Below, piece by piece: positions 25,078 through 34,728 of a stretch of DNA of 64,000 bases. The stretch lies in the NCBI GenBank assembly GCA_964195425.1, contig CAXMOM010000018.1, positions 1 to 64,000 on the forward strand, given 5' to 3'. A model generated the notes under the pieces. The model was not told the DNA's origin. It did not search any database and worked only from the letters and a program-made list of their open reading frames with translations. Numbering within the stretch: position 1 is the stretch's first letter; each line of letters begins with the position of its first letter. This stretch comes from Glaciecola sp964195425. GTDB lineage: Bacteria; Pseudomonadota; Gammaproteobacteria; Enterobacterales; Alteromonadaceae. The translations under genes were made by a program, and so were the position numbers.

Positions 25078-27546
25078 ATGAGCATCGTAATAACATCGGG
25101 ACATTGCTTTCACTGTGGTTTGCCCAATACTGAAGGCAATTCCTTTCCTGCTATCATTCAATCGATTACCCACAATATGTGCTGCCCTGGTTGCCAGGCT
25201 GTCGCTCAGGCCATTGTTAGCAATGGCTTAGAAAGCTACTACGAATTTAGAACAGAACCCGCTGCGCGTGGCGATGCTGCGCTTGACAATACCATGTCAA
25301 AATTAGCCGTATATGACGAGCCTGCGTTGCAAGAAGAATTTGTGTTTAATGAAGGTAAATATAAATCAATTCAGCTTACGGTTGAAGGTATAACCTGCGC
25401 TGCCTGTGGCTGGTTAATTGAGAAACAGTTGGCTAAATTAGTCGGTATTAAACAAGCATCGGTTAACGTATCTTCGCGCAGAGCCATGATTAGCTGGGAT
25501 GAGGACCTTGTTAAACTGTCGGGCATATTATCTAGATTAAAAGCGATTGGATATGAGTCCTTACCTTTCCAGCCTGACTTACATGAAGCCTCCTATAAAA
25601 AAGAACAAAAAGCTTTTCTAAAAAAATTAGGACTAGCAGGCATAATGACAATGCAAGTTATGATGCTAGCTATGGGGCAGTACTTTGACGTGTTAGGTAG
25701 CCTCGAAGACGAGACCATTTCCTTTTTCAATGCCGTTAGCCTATTACTAACGACACCTGTCGTGTTGTATTCAGGCAGTATATTCTATGTAAGTGCATGT
25801 AAAGCACTTATGGCACGCACCGTAAATATGGATGTGCCCGTTACTATTGCTATCGTAGCAACCTATATAGCAGGAGTGCTGGCGGTAAATAAGAGTACAG
25901 GTGAAGTGTATTTTGAATCAATTTGCATGTTTGTCTTCTTTTTATTAATAGGCCGATACTTAGAGCATCGTTCAAGGCATAAAGCCTCGCTTATTTCCGC
26001 CAACATGTTAACACTTATTCCGGTAACCGCACAAAAACAAACACCCGAGGGTTTTGTTTCAGTCTTAGCTAAACAGCTAGTCAAGAATGACATAGTACTG
26101 GTTAAAGCTGGTGAAACGGTGCCTGTAGATGGCGAAATTACCGAAGGTAAAAGCTGTTTTGATGAGTCGATGCTCACCGGTGAATTTGAACCTGTTATTA
26201 AAACCAAAGGGCAACGAATATACGCAGGTTCGCTTAATCAACAAGGTACTATTGTTATGCAGGTAGAAGCCTCAGTTAAATACGCGATGATGAATCAAAT
26301 ACTGCGGCTACAAGAAATGGCCATGGCGAATAAACCGAAAGTAGCCGCGACGGCAGATAAATTATCTCGATATTTCGTAATTGTGGTGTTGGCAGTATCT
26401 GCTCTAACCTACACTTATTGGTCGATACAGGGCGATTCACATGCGTTTTGGATTACTATTTCAGTATTGATTGCGACCTGCCCTTGTGCACTAGGACTGG
26501 CTACACCTTCAGCTCTTACTTGTGCAATGGCGAAATTAAATAATATGGGTATTTTGCTTAAACGAGCCGATGCCTTAGAGCAGTTAACTGAAACCACAGA
26601 TATTGTATTTGATAAAACGGGCACGCTTACTTGCGGCGAATTTTCAATAGCGCGAAAGTGGATAAATCCTGACTGCGAAACACATTTTTCTATTTCAAAG
26701 CAAGATGTAGAATCCTACATAATGGCCCTTACTAATTGTATCGAATCGCGCTCAGAACATCCTATTGCAAAAGCGTTTGAACGATACATTAATGCCCAAA
26801 ATGATATTAATTTTTCTATTACCGACTTCCCAATAACAAAATATACGGTAAATATTGGTGAGGGAGTGAGTGCAACCATTAATAGTAGTGACTACCAATT
26901 AGGCAGCCAGGCAATGATATTGCCATTGCTAAAGGCAAACTCGAACAAAAATACTACACATGATTTTGAAGGTGCTAATGTTCTGCTTTCGTCGGGTAAT
27001 CTTTTGTTAGCAGCATTTTGGCTAACCGATACAGTCCATCCAGACGCAATAGACATTGTTCATCAATTATCGAATCACGAATTAACCGTGTTAAGCGGTG
27101 ATACACAAATAAATGTAGACAGCATCGCTATTGAATTGGGTATTCCTAATGCAGTTGGCGACAGTACACCTAAAGCAAAACTTGATTATATTGCCCAATT
27201 ACAAGTGCTTAAAAAGCGGGTGGTGATGCTAGGTGATGGTATTAATGATGCACCTGTTCTGGCCGCCGCCGACGTTTCTATTGCGGTTGGCAACGCATCA
27301 GATTTAGCAAAAAATGCTGCTGATATAGTCTTACTAAATCCTAAGTTGCAATCGGTAGTCGACGTCTTAATAATGGCAAAGCGAACAAAAAACAAAATTA
27401 AGCAGAACATAGCATGGTCATTAGGCTACAACCTTACCGTATTGCCTTTTGCCGTAGTTGGATGGTTAACGCCGTGGCAAGCAGCCTTGGGCATGTCTTT
27501 AAGTTCTATTATAGTGGTTTATAATTCAACGCGATTAATGAGATAA
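25078..27546 (+). CDS. ccoI: Copper-translocating P-type ATPase for cbb3 oxidase (CcoI/FixI)
   Basis: 822 residues. An N-terminal cysteine-rich region (CFHCG, then CCPGCQ) typical of FixI precedes an HMA domain with CAACGW. The transport motif CPC is at 468-470, the phosphorylation site DKTGT starts at Asp512, and GDGINDAP follows near residue 719. It exports Cu+ to the periplasmic side for the oxidase active site. The next gene (ccoS) follows after about 90 bases. All motifs are complete, so the protein should be active. Confidence 0.95.
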   Translation: MSIVITSGHCFHCGLPNTEGNSFPAIIQSITHNMCCPGCQAVAQAIVSNGLESYYEFRTEPAARGDAALDNTMSKLAVYDEPALQEEFVFNEGKYKSIQLTVEGITCAACGWLIEKQLAKLVGIKQASVNVSSRRAMISWDEDLVKLSGILSRLKAIGYESLPFQPDLHEASYKKEQKAFLKKLGLAGIMTMQVMMLAMGQYFDVLGSLEDETISFFNAVSLLLTTPVVLYSGSIFYVSACKALMARTVNMDVPVTIAIVATYIAGVLAVNKSTGEVYFESICMFVFFLLIGRYLEHRSRHKASLISANMLTLIPVTAQKQTPEGFVSVLAKQLVKNDIVLVKAGETVPVDGEITEGKSCFDESMLTGEFEPVIKTKGQRIYAGSLNQQGTIVMQVEASVKYAMMNQILRLQEMAMANKPKVAATADKLSRYFVIVVLAVSALTYTYWSIQGDSHAFWITISVLIATCPCALGLATPSALTCAMAKLNNMGILLKRADALEQLTETTDIVFDKTGTLTCGEFSIARKWINPDCETHFSISKQDVESYIMALTNCIESRSEHPIAKAFERYINAQNDINFSITDFPITKYTVNIGEGVSATINSSDYQLGSQAMILPLLKANSNKNTTHDFEGANVLLSSGNLLLAAFWLTDTVHPDAIDIVHQLSNHELTVLSGDTQINVDSIAIELGIPNAVGDSTPKAKLDYIAQLQVLKKRVVMLGDGINDAPVLAAADVSIAVGNASDLAKNAADIVLLNPKLQSVVDVLIMAKRTKNKIKQNIAWSLGYNLTVLPFAVVGWLTPWQAALGMSLSSIIVVYNSTRLMR

Positions 27547-27633
27547 GTAGTAAATTGGGTATAATGCATAATAAGAAAAAGTATACTACTCACCATTTCC
27601 GGTATGCTTTTAAAAAACTATGAGAACAAAGCT

Positions 27634-27867
27634 ATGAGTATAATTTACGTGTTGATACCGCTGGCAATTATTATAGTTGCGATAGCCATTGGCGTATTCT
27701 TTTGGGCTGTAAAGTCTAATCAATTTGATGATTTAGAGCGTCAGGGCTATAGTATTTTATTTGATGATGATGTTAATCAAGACAGCGCATCTGCAGTAAA
27801 TACTAACAAAGATGCTTCAAACGGAAAGAACAACACCCACTCGCCTGCACATAAAAGCGAAAAGTAG
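27634..27867 (+). CDS. ccoS: Cbb3 oxidase maturation protein CcoS
   Basis: 77 residues from ATG 27634: one membrane helix (IIYVLIPLAIIIVAIAIGVFFWAV) and the WAVKSNQFDDLERQG motif, the hallmark of CcoS, which is needed for heme/copper insertion. An in-frame ATG at 27604 would add ten residues, but the family begins at MSIIYVLIP, so I prefer 27634. The tail after residue 45 is hydrophilic and unconserved. The stop codon overlaps the GTG start of the next gene by one base. Confidence 0.9.
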   Translation: MSIIYVLIPLAIIIVAIAIGVFFWAVKSNQFDDLERQGYSILFDDDVNQDSASAVNTNKDASNGKNNTHSPAHKSEK

Positions 27868-28538
27868 TGTCTGAATTTATCTATTTGTCGGCATTTCTTA
27901 TTGGCCTTGCAGGTGGAGTTCATTGTATTGGCATGTGCGGAGGTATTGCAGGCGCATTCACTTTTGCTATTCCTAAAAATAAATCTCATACCCCCTATAT
28001 AGCGTGTTACAACGCAGGCAGAGTTATCTCTTATACTATTGCCGGTGCCATAACCGGTTGGTTAGGTAGCATATTTGCTTCGTCTGTTGTTACAGGCTTA
28101 CTTATTTTACAAAGCCTGAGTATTATATTTTTGATGTTGCTGGCGCTTTATATCAGCGATTTATATAAAGGACTAATTCATTTCGAAAAAGCGGGAGCGA
28201 AATTATGGCGGCACCTAGCGCCCATTGGTAAAAAATTGATTCCTTTTAAAAGTCCTTCTCATACCCTACTTTATGGAATGATATGGGGTTGGCTGCCATG
28301 TGGTCTTGTTTACTCTGCGCTGACTTGGTCATTAGCTAGCGGCAGTGCAGTACAAGGCGGCCTATTTATGCTCTGCTTCGGTGTGGGGACCCTGCCAGCC
28401 CTAGTCGCAACTAGTTTGGGCGCTAGCTTCTTAATTCCAATTCTCCAACATAAAACAACGCGCCTAATTATTGCTAGCATATTGTTCATATTTTCGCTGC
28501 TTTTGCTTTTAGATTTATATAAGGGTGTGGCATACTAG
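27867..28538 (+). CDS. TauE/SafE-family (DsbD-like) membrane protein of the cbb3 cluster
   Basis: 223 residues with about six membrane helices and the pattern VHCIGMCGGIAGAF near the N-terminus (cysteines around residues 19 and 23). WLPCGLVYSAL follows near residue 146, as in SafE/DsbD-type membrane domains. Such proteins often lie behind ccoS in gammaproteobacteria and are thought to work in copper or thiol supply for the oxidase. Annotation as a sulfite exporter would be misleading. The GTG start overlaps the ccoS stop, so the genes are coupled. Confidence 0.8.
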   Translation: MSEFIYLSAFLIGLAGGVHCIGMCGGIAGAFTFAIPKNKSHTPYIACYNAGRVISYTIAGAITGWLGSIFASSVVTGLLILQSLSIIFLMLLALYISDLYKGLIHFEKAGAKLWRHLAPIGKKLIPFKSPSHTLLYGMIWGWLPCGLVYSALTWSLASGSAVQGGLFMLCFGVGTLPALVATSLGASFLIPILQHKTTRLIIASILFIFSLLLLLDLYKGVAY

Positions 28539-28571
28539 AATTAGACTAAAGTACAAAGAAAGCGAGCGTTT

Positions 28572-29300
28572 ATGCCAATAGCAGAATTATCTATTAATTG
28601 CCAAACCTGTAGTTTTAGCCATTTATGTCTTCCAGTAAGCCTAAATAAACGCGAGTTAGAATCCCTTGACGATATCATTGAGCGTAAGCACCCTCTCCAA
28701 AAACACGATAAACTCGTTAATGCTGGCGATAAGTTTCATTCATTATATGCAGTGCGGTCAGGCTCATTTAAATCTTTCATTAGCGATAAAAGCGGTGTTG
28801 AGCAAGTCACCGGTTTTCATTTTCCAGGCGATATCGTAGGTTTTGATGCCCTACAAGACAACATACACCAAAGTTATACCCAAGCGCTTGAAACAGCCAT
28901 GGTGTGTGAATTGCCCTACGAAACATTGGAACAAGTTTCCAATAACTACCCTAAACTAAAACAACAAATTATGCGTTTCATGAGTTCAGAGATAAAGCAC
29001 GATCATGAATTAATTATGTTACTTAGTAAGCGAAATGCTGAAGAAAGACTACTACATTTTATTGGTCACCTTTCACAACGTTTTAATGAGCGAGGATATT
29101 CAGCCAAACAATTCAATTTGTCGATGACCAGAAGTGAAATAGGAAATTATTTAGGCTTAACCGTTGAAACAATATCTAGATTGTTGACGCGTTTTCAAAA
29201 AGAAGGCTTAATTAAGGTAGATGGCAAGTTAATAACGATTATAGATTTTGATGGTGTGAAACATCGTATCCCACAAAGCGATATCTTATTCAAGTCGTAA
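28572..29300 (+). CDS. fnr: FNR-type oxygen-sensing transcription regulator
   Basis: 242 residues. The four cysteines that hold the 4Fe-4S cluster are C10, C13, C19 and C112 (E. coli C20, C23, C29, C122). A cNMP-like beta barrel (about 30-115), a dimer helix and a DNA-binding helix-turn-helix (TRSEIGNYLGLTVETISRLL) with the E-xx-SR recognition residues follow. It senses O2 through cluster loss and binds TTGAT-N4-ATCAA sites. One such site precedes ccoN, so the gene at the end of the cluster probably controls its first operon. Confidence 0.93.
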   Translation: MPIAELSINCQTCSFSHLCLPVSLNKRELESLDDIIERKHPLQKHDKLVNAGDKFHSLYAVRSGSFKSFISDKSGVEQVTGFHFPGDIVGFDALQDNIHQSYTQALETAMVCELPYETLEQVSNNYPKLKQQIMRFMSSEIKHDHELIMLLSKRNAEERLLHFIGHLSQRFNERGYSAKQFNLSMTRSEIGNYLGLTVETISRLLTRFQKEGLIKVDGKLITIIDFDGVKHRIPQSDILFKS

Positions 29301-29335
29301 TGCGTTTTCAATTAATGAACTAATATAGAGAAAAG

Positions 29336-30265
29336 ATGAAAATTGGATTAGCTTTAGGTGCAGGTGCGGCAAGAGGCTGGGCACATATTGGTATTATTAA
29401 AGCACTGCAAGACCTAGGTGTGAAAATTGATGTGGTAGCAGGTTGCTCTATAGGCGCATATGTAGGAGCAGCCTTTGCGAGTGGTAAGTTAGATGAGCTA
29501 GAAGAATGGGCATGTTCACTCTCTGAATGGCAAGTATTTAGTTTATTAGGGATAGGGTTCAGGCGCGGCGGTCTTGCCAGTGGACATAAAGTATTTATTA
29601 AGCATAAAGAAGAATTTTGTGCCCCCTCTTTTGAAGAAATGAACATTCCATTCGCCGCAGTTGCAACCGACTTGTACTCGGGCAAAGAAGTCGTGTTTAA
29701 CCAAGGTGTGGTGAGTGACGCTATTCAAGCATCTTGTGCTATCCCTGCTCTATTCCCACCCGTAGAACACGAAGGGCGATGGCTGGTAGATGGCGCTGTC
29801 GTTAATCCTGTGCCCGTCAATCAATGCCGGCAGCTAGGAGCTGACTTTGTAATTGCTATCAATTTAAGCGCCGACTTTAGACCACAGTTAATTGAAAATT
29901 TTGAAAAAGAACATGAGGTGAATCAACAAAAAACTGATAAATTTTTAAGTGATGCCAGCGGAGGCTTTATGAAACAGTGGTTTTCTCCGGAGCCTAAAGC
30001 AAATAAAAAGCAAGCTCCTGGCATTGTGAGTGTAATGAGTAGTTCTCTTGAAATTTTACAAGCAAGAGTGACGCGTTCTCGCTTAGCCGGCGATCCTCCA
30101 GACTTACTTATTGAACCTCAACTAAGAGATGTAAGTTTATTAGAATTTCACCGCGCTGGAGAGTTGGCTAAAGAGGGCCGAGATGCAGTGAATCGGCTTG
30201 CTGAACAAATTCAGTACCAATTAAACATCGTAGAAAAACAAAAAATTAAGATAGATCCTGAGTAA
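29336..30265 (+). CDS. rssA: Patatin-like phospholipase, RssA type
   Basis: 309 residues. The oxyanion loop GAGAARGWAHIG (8-19), nucleophile motif GCSIG (36-40, Ser38) and catalytic Asp152 in VDGAVVNPVP are all present. The length and the sequence around the active site match E. coli RssA. It probably hydrolyses lipid acyl chains at the membrane; its physiological role is not settled. It starts 36 bases after fnr and ends 23 bases from a convergent gene. Confidence 0.9.
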   Translation: MKIGLALGAGAARGWAHIGIIKALQDLGVKIDVVAGCSIGAYVGAAFASGKLDELEEWACSLSEWQVFSLLGIGFRRGGLASGHKVFIKHKEEFCAPSFEEMNIPFAAVATDLYSGKEVVFNQGVVSDAIQASCAIPALFPPVEHEGRWLVDGAVVNPVPVNQCRQLGADFVIAINLSADFRPQLIENFEKEHEVNQQKTDKFLSDASGGFMKQWFSPEPKANKKQAPGIVSVMSSSLEILQARVTRSRLAGDPPDLLIEPQLRDVSLLEFHRAGELAKEGRDAVNRLAEQIQYQLNIVEKQKIKIDPE

Positions 30266-30288
30266 CTCTGCTTTATTCCAGGAAAGTC

Positions 30289-30951
30289 TTATTTTGTGGT
30301 TTTTGCCGTAATACGCAAGGGCATACTTGGTAGGCTTATTTGGTCTAGTTTAGCCAGATCGCTGGCGTCTATTACGAGCAGACCATTTTCAATTTGCATA
30401 CCGTTTGTCAGCGATGAAGATAATGCTTTATCTTTGAATTGGATTGTTAAACCATCTACTTTTGGCATCATAAACGACATAAAACCACCTATATCGTCAA
30501 AGAAGGCTACATATTGTTGATATAGTAAATTTAGCTCCTCTATGGTGTAGCTAGCTTTAACGTATTCTGTTTTAGTCTCTAACTGCACCGATATATCACA
30601 AGTGTTCGACGGCTCTGTTAAATCGAGTATAACCACAGCATCGGCTATTCTAAGGGCTTTTTCAGAGGGCAGTGTAAACCTATATTCTGGCGAGACCTCG
30701 ATAGGTATTTGTTGTTTTTGGGTGCTAATTCTGACGCTGTTTATTTGGCATAAATTTTTAGTGTGTATATTCATAAAGCCAAATGCAAATTGTAATGCAT
30801 TGGTGCCATCTGCACTTAGTTTACTGACATGGCTGTAAAAGGTTTTATACGCTACCTGCAATTCATCAGCTTTACTTTTTTTTGGCAAACCGGCACCCAT
30901 TAACACTAATGCCAAAGTAATACCCAGGACACTATTTCTAAATACACTCAT
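30289..30951 (-). CDS. DUF2987 family exported protein
   Basis: 220 residues. Residues 1-28 form a signal peptide (SVLGITLALVLMGAGLP, then AD). The mature start VAYKTFYSHVSKL and the ALQFAFGFMN segment are characteristic of DUF2987, found in Alteromonadales and Vibrionales. No catalytic motif is visible; the function is unknown. It overlaps the end of the bax gene by four bases (ATGA), so it is translationally coupled to it. Confidence 0.85.
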   Translation of the reverse strand: MSVFRNSVLGITLALVLMGAGLPKKSKADELQVAYKTFYSHVSKLSADGTNALQFAFGFMNIHTKNLCQINSVRISTQKQQIPIEVSPEYRFTLPSEKALRIADAVVILDLTEPSNTCDISVQLETKTEYVKASYTIEELNLLYQQYVAFFDDIGGFMSFMMPKVDGLTIQFKDKALSSSLTNGMQIENGLLVIDASDLAKLDQISLPSMPLRITAKTTK

Positions 30952-31730
30952 GGATTAATTAAGTCCTTGTTTATTCTCATCATATCGCGTAGTTCATCTA
31001 CGTACTCTTCGCCGCGTTCTGAGTATTTTGTAAGCCCTTCGGCCATTGAATATGCAGTAATCGGTTTTTGATTATTGCGTTGCTTCTCACGAATTAAACG
31101 CAAGTCCTTATATGCAGGGTGGCTGTTTAAGTTTCTCATATATGCATACATAGCACTTGATAAGTCATCAAATTTAGCCACTTCATGCGCAGCGCCATCA
31201 TTTCGGCGGCTAGGCACAAAACCACAGCCTTTACTAAAACACCATAAGCCAAAGAAATTATAACCTTTAGTAGCGAATCTTGATGTGCCCCAGCCTGACT
31301 CATTGGCAGTTTGAATAAGCACGAGTTCAATGGGTATTATATCAATTTTGCGGAATAAATCGGTAAACTTGTGGTCCATTGGTTGGGTTTTTTCTACCCT
31401 ATATTCGTGGATTAGCCAATCAAACTCTTCTTGTTGATCTTGTGATAGTTCGTCCCCCGCTATATGCTTTGCACGTAGCCCCTGCACATATTGTCTAATA
31501 TTTTTGAGATATTGGTTTTGCGCTTTAACGGCCGGTGTTAGATAGTCAAAAAAAGCCTGCTTTTTTTCTGTTACCTGCGAGAATTGAGTGAAATCTGGAA
31601 CAGGATCCTCAGCGTATTCAACAGTAGGTATATCTTCAACAATACTGGGCGTTGGCTGCAAGTAAATTATTCCTATTATTAATAGTAAAACAAAGCCCAC
31701 CGCAACCGATATTATTTTAAATTTATGCAT
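30948..31730 (-). CDS. bax: Bax-family glucosaminidase
   Basis: 260 residues from ATG 31730, chosen because the longer open frame would lie inside the upstream membrane-protein gene; the 8-base overlap is typical coupling. A membrane anchor (about 7-23) is followed by a glucosaminidase domain. TANESGWG holds catalytic Glu144, and NFFGLWCF and the C-terminal YVDELRDMM are typical of Bax. It acts in the periplasm, probably cleaving peptidoglycan between GlcNAc and MurNAc. It is encoded between a membrane protein and the DUF2987 gene. Confidence 0.87.
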   Translation of the reverse strand: MHKFKIISVAVGFVLLLIIGIIYLQPTPSIVEDIPTVEYAEDPVPDFTQFSQVTEKKQAFFDYLTPAVKAQNQYLKNIRQYVQGLRAKHIAGDELSQDQQEEFDWLIHEYRVEKTQPMDHKFTDLFRKIDIIPIELVLIQTANESGWGTSRFATKGYNFFGLWCFSKGCGFVPSRRNDGAAHEVAKFDDLSSAMYAYMRNLNSHPAYKDLRLIREKQRNNQKPITAYSMAEGLTKYSERGEEYVDELRDMMRINKDLINP

Positions 31731-32520
31731 TAAAAACACCTTTATTACTTGATGAATCCGTATTTTCTTCGGGCTCTTTAGCACAGAATAAGTCCTGATA
31801 TAGAACCGCTTTAACGTTGAAATACAGAGGACCAATCCACAAATAAGCAAAACCAAAACTAATCAATACTACGAACAGCATTACTAAAAACAGCAAATAT
31901 AGTTGTAGCATCTTTAAAAGGTATAGGTTGCTCATTTTAATAGAACAAATGATAGCTTTGATTGGCTTCATGTTCATATCTGCAATCAAAGGCAAGGTAA
32001 AAGTCGTTGCCGCAAAAACATAGAACCCTGGAATAAAAAATAAAGTAAAGCCGAAAGTAAACATTATATCTATGCATATGGACGCAAGTGCGAGTGCAGG
32101 TAACATTCTATAATACTGAAATATACTAAAAACAGGCAAGGATGTTTTGCGCTGTGTACTTATAGCAAGCATTGTTATACCTGCCCATAAAGGCGCAAGC
32201 ACAAAGGTTAATGTAAGTTCTATCATTACCTGTTGTGTTTGCGTTAACGGAGTTTCTTGCGTAACTAACAGTGCGAGATCAGTGATGCCGAAAGCGTCTA
32301 TATATAATAGATAAATTGCAAATGTAGCTACCCAAATACACGCTAAGGCAAGTACAAGCGTCCAGTTGTTTTGTGAAGACAATGTATAGGCGCGTTTAAA
32401 AATTTCTTTTATGTTGAAATCGTATTTACCATTAAAGCCATTGAATTCATCATTGCCAATATTAGGATCATGTTGTGATGGTTCATTGTTGTCAGGTTGT
32501 GGCGTGTTATTTTCAGGCAT
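31723..32520 (-). CDS. Multi-pass membrane protein of unknown function
   Basis: 265 residues. The first 40 are hydrophilic and rich in Asn, Pro, Asp and Gln. Then about five or six membrane helices follow (for example WTLVLALACIWVATFAIYLL and LYLLFLVMLFVVLISFGFAYL). A C-terminal cytoplasmic tail has a CAKEPEE motif. It resembles general YciC/BPSS1780-type membrane proteins only in outline, and I cannot name a family. It overlaps the bax gene by 8 bases. Confidence 0.6.
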   Translation of the reverse strand: MPENNTPQPDNNEPSQHDPNIGNDEFNGFNGKYDFNIKEIFKRAYTLSSQNNWTLVLALACIWVATFAIYLLYIDAFGITDLALLVTQETPLTQTQQVMIELTLTFVLAPLWAGITMLAISTQRKTSLPVFSIFQYYRMLPALALASICIDIMFTFGFTLFFIPGFYVFAATTFTLPLIADMNMKPIKAIICSIKMSNLYLLKMLQLYLLFLVMLFVVLISFGFAYLWIGPLYFNVKAVLYQDLFCAKEPEENTDSSSNKGVFNA

Positions 32521-32589
32521 ACCGCTCTTTAGTTGCTACCAGCTAATCCAATATCTTTGATAATTATAGCAAACTATTGCATTGGGGTG

Positions 32590-33213
32590 CTATGTCCAAA
32601 GCAGTATTATCGCCATTACAATCAAAACTATGCCCATTACCCTGTCAAACCAATGCCCATGAGATTGATAGGCCTCGCGTATTTTTTCGAAGTTAGTCAC
32701 ATACGACAAAAAGCAGAACCATACACCGGTGGCGCTGGCTAAATAAATACCATAAAAGACCTTAGCTGATAAGCTAGTCTCGACAGGTATTGCCGCGGTA
32801 AATAATGCTAGAAAGAACAAAGTTGCTTTAGGGTTTAAGCCGTTGGTTAAAAAGCCCAGTCCAAATGCTTTGTACCAAGTTGATTTTGCATCATCGCTGC
32901 TTGATTCAAGCACAGTGCTACTTGGCTTGCTGCGTAAAGCTGAAGCCCCTATCCATATAAAATAAGCGGCAGCCACGTAAAGGAGACTTTGAAACAACCA
33001 AGGCGTAGTAGAAATAACCAAGCTCACCCCTAAAATTGAATAAACAACATGTAGTAATATTCCGGCACCTATACCAAAGCTAGTCCATAACGCGGGACGC
33101 AGCCCTTTTTGCAGCGATTGTTTAAGTACCACTGCGAAGTCAGGGCCTGGACTAACTACTGCTACAAAATGCATTAAGGCAATTGTTGCCCAAACGGTGA
33201 AATCGATATTCAT
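32590..33213 (-). CDS. LysE/RhtB-family amino acid exporter
   Basis: 207 residues with about six membrane helices. The N-terminal VVSPGPDFAVVLKQSLQKG matches the LysE family signature, and NGLNPKATLFFLALF is the second conserved segment. These proteins export amino acids or related metabolites. The substrate is unknown here. The start overlaps the sseA stop by four bases (ATGA), so they share an operon. Confidence 0.88.
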   Translation of the reverse strand: MNIDFTVWATIALMHFVAVVSPGPDFAVVLKQSLQKGLRPALWTSFGIGAGILLHVVYSILGVSLVISTTPWLFQSLLYVAAAYFIWIGASALRSKPSSTVLESSSDDAKSTWYKAFGLGFLTNGLNPKATLFFLALFTAAIPVETSLSAKVFYGIYLASATGVWFCFLSYVTNFEKIREAYQSHGHWFDRVMGIVLIVMAIILLWT

Positions 33214-34088
33214 AGTGTGCCTGTCTCAATCGGCAAGCTTTCATCAGCGCCCCACTGCGACCAGGAGCCGTCATACACTTTAACTTCGCTGATTCCTGTC
33301 ATAACGGCTGCTTGTGCAAGAATGCATGCAGTAACGCCACTGCCGCAGCTAAATACCATAGGTTTGCCTTGATAAGGTGCAAATATACTTTTTAGAATAG
33401 GTAACGGCAAAAAGCGACCTTGATCGTCTTGTAGACTCGAGTAATGAATACTAACTGACCCGGGAATATGACCTGCCCTCAAATTAGGTTTTGTTTCTGG
33501 CGTTAATCCTAAAAAGCGTGGATGACTTCTTGCGTCGGCTACAGTTGCAGTTGCCTCGTTAATATTATTCAAAACATAGTGATGATCAACAAAGCAAAAA
33601 GCCGTGTTAGGTGTCGTTGAGTATGCAGCCTGAGTATTCGCAATTGGCTTTTGTAATGAGTTTACGATAGGCAAGCCTGCATGCAAATACGCGGGTAAAC
33701 CGCCGTCTAAAACGCATACATTTTTGTGACCCATAGACCTGAACATAAACCACACTCTTGAAGCACAAAAATTACCGAAGTCATCGTATATTATTAATGT
33801 GTCCGTATTTTTAATACCGAGTAAATTAGCTTCATCCGCGAACTGTTTAGCATTAATCATGGTGTTTGAAAAGTTACTATCGGTATCTGCAAACTGCCCT
33901 TGAAAGTCAAAGGCAATTGAATTTGGAATGAACGAATTTGGATTGGAAAGAGTTATAGCAGGCCTAACTGCTGGTCCACTATGCATGCTGGTATATAGAA
34001 CTTTTAGTGTTTTTATGTGTGGAGCGTTCAATTTTGTTACTAACATTTGATAGTCAGTTAACGAAACAATAGCATCAGAGAAGGACAT
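33210..34088 (-). CDS. sseA: 3-mercaptopyruvate sulfurtransferase (two rhodanese domains)
   Basis: 292 residues: an inactive N-terminal and an active C-terminal rhodanese domain. The active-site loop CGSGVTA (Cys248) is the mercaptopyruvate sulfurtransferase form, and GHIPGSVSIHYS precedes it. It moves sulfur from 3-mercaptopyruvate to thiols or cyanide, forming pyruvate. No signal peptide is seen. Translationally coupled to the LysE-type exporter. Confidence 0.88.
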   Translation of the reverse strand: MSFSDAIVSLTDYQMLVTKLNAPHIKTLKVLYTSMHSGPAVRPAITLSNPNSFIPNSIAFDFQGQFADTDSNFSNTMINAKQFADEANLLGIKNTDTLIIYDDFGNFCASRVWFMFRSMGHKNVCVLDGGLPAYLHAGLPIVNSLQKPIANTQAAYSTTPNTAFCFVDHHYVLNNINEATATVADARSHPRFLGLTPETKPNLRAGHIPGSVSIHYSSLQDDQGRFLPLPILKSIFAPYQGKPMVFSCGSGVTACILAQAAVMTGISEVKVYDGSWSQWGADESLPIETGTL

Positions 34089-34110
34089 ATAAATCCGAGG
34101 TTTTCAAGAG

Positions 34111-34728
34111 ATGTTACTGATACTGTGTTTTATTGGCAGCATTGTCAATTGCTTAACGATAAAGCTACTACCAAAGAATAAAATGGTGCCCGGGGCCAAC
34201 ACCATTTTTACATCTCGAGACTACAAGGCCATAATTGCTGACGAGACACGCAGTAAAGGTGAAAAGGCACCATTACTAGCAAGGCAACAGGCTAAATATA
34301 AAAGCGTGCTTGCAAGCAAAGTTGATGCGGTTCAATTCAACCTTGAATCAAGGGCTAGTAAGTTAGAAAACGCCGTTAGTAGTGCATCGTCTGTCAAAGG
34401 CTCTGACGCTGCTCAGATACTAATGGCCCAACAGTTACAAGGCTCTAAAGATAAGCTGGCACTGGTTAAAGCAGACCCAATGTACTATCAAGTACATAAT
34501 AGCTTACCGGCTGATTTTTTCGGCATACCGGCAGACTCACTAACCAGCCTAAAAGAAACTGGATTGAAAAAGCATTTTCCAGCTATAACTGCCGAAGTTG
34601 ACCAGTATAAAACTGATGTTAAGCAAATGAACACAGTAATGCAGGTTGCTACTTATGTGGATAAAGCATTTACTACTTCGATTAGCCCTGAAGCCATGCA
34701 AACACGATTCGAACCAGAAACTGAGTAG
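34111..34728 (+). CDS. Hypothetical protein, helical
   Basis: 205 residues. The start at ATG 34111 gives a hydrophobic segment (residues 1-18) and GAGG lies 10 bases upstream. A later in-frame ATG (residue 25, MVPGANTIF) would give a soluble form. The central part is helical and rich in Ala, Ser and Lys (ARQQAKYKSVLASK, ESRASKLENAVSSA), probably a coiled coil. I do not recognise the family. It is monocistronic and points away from sseA. Confidence 0.5.
   Translation: MLLILCFIGSIVNCLTIKLLPKNKMVPGANTIFTSRDYKAIIADETRSKGEKAPLLARQQAKYKSVLASKVDAVQFNLESRASKLENAVSSASSVKGSDAAQILMAQQLQGSKDKLALVKADPMYYQVHNSLPADFFGIPADSLTSLKETGLKKHFPAITAEVDQYKTDVKQMNTVMQVATYVDKAFTTSISPEAMQTRFEPETE

Noticed and set aside
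27604..27633. Longer ccoS start
   Set aside because: The extra ten residues do not match the family N-terminus; ATG 27634 does.
31731..31856. 42-residue N-terminal extension of bax
   Set aside because: It would lie inside the upstream membrane-protein gene and has no ribosome site.
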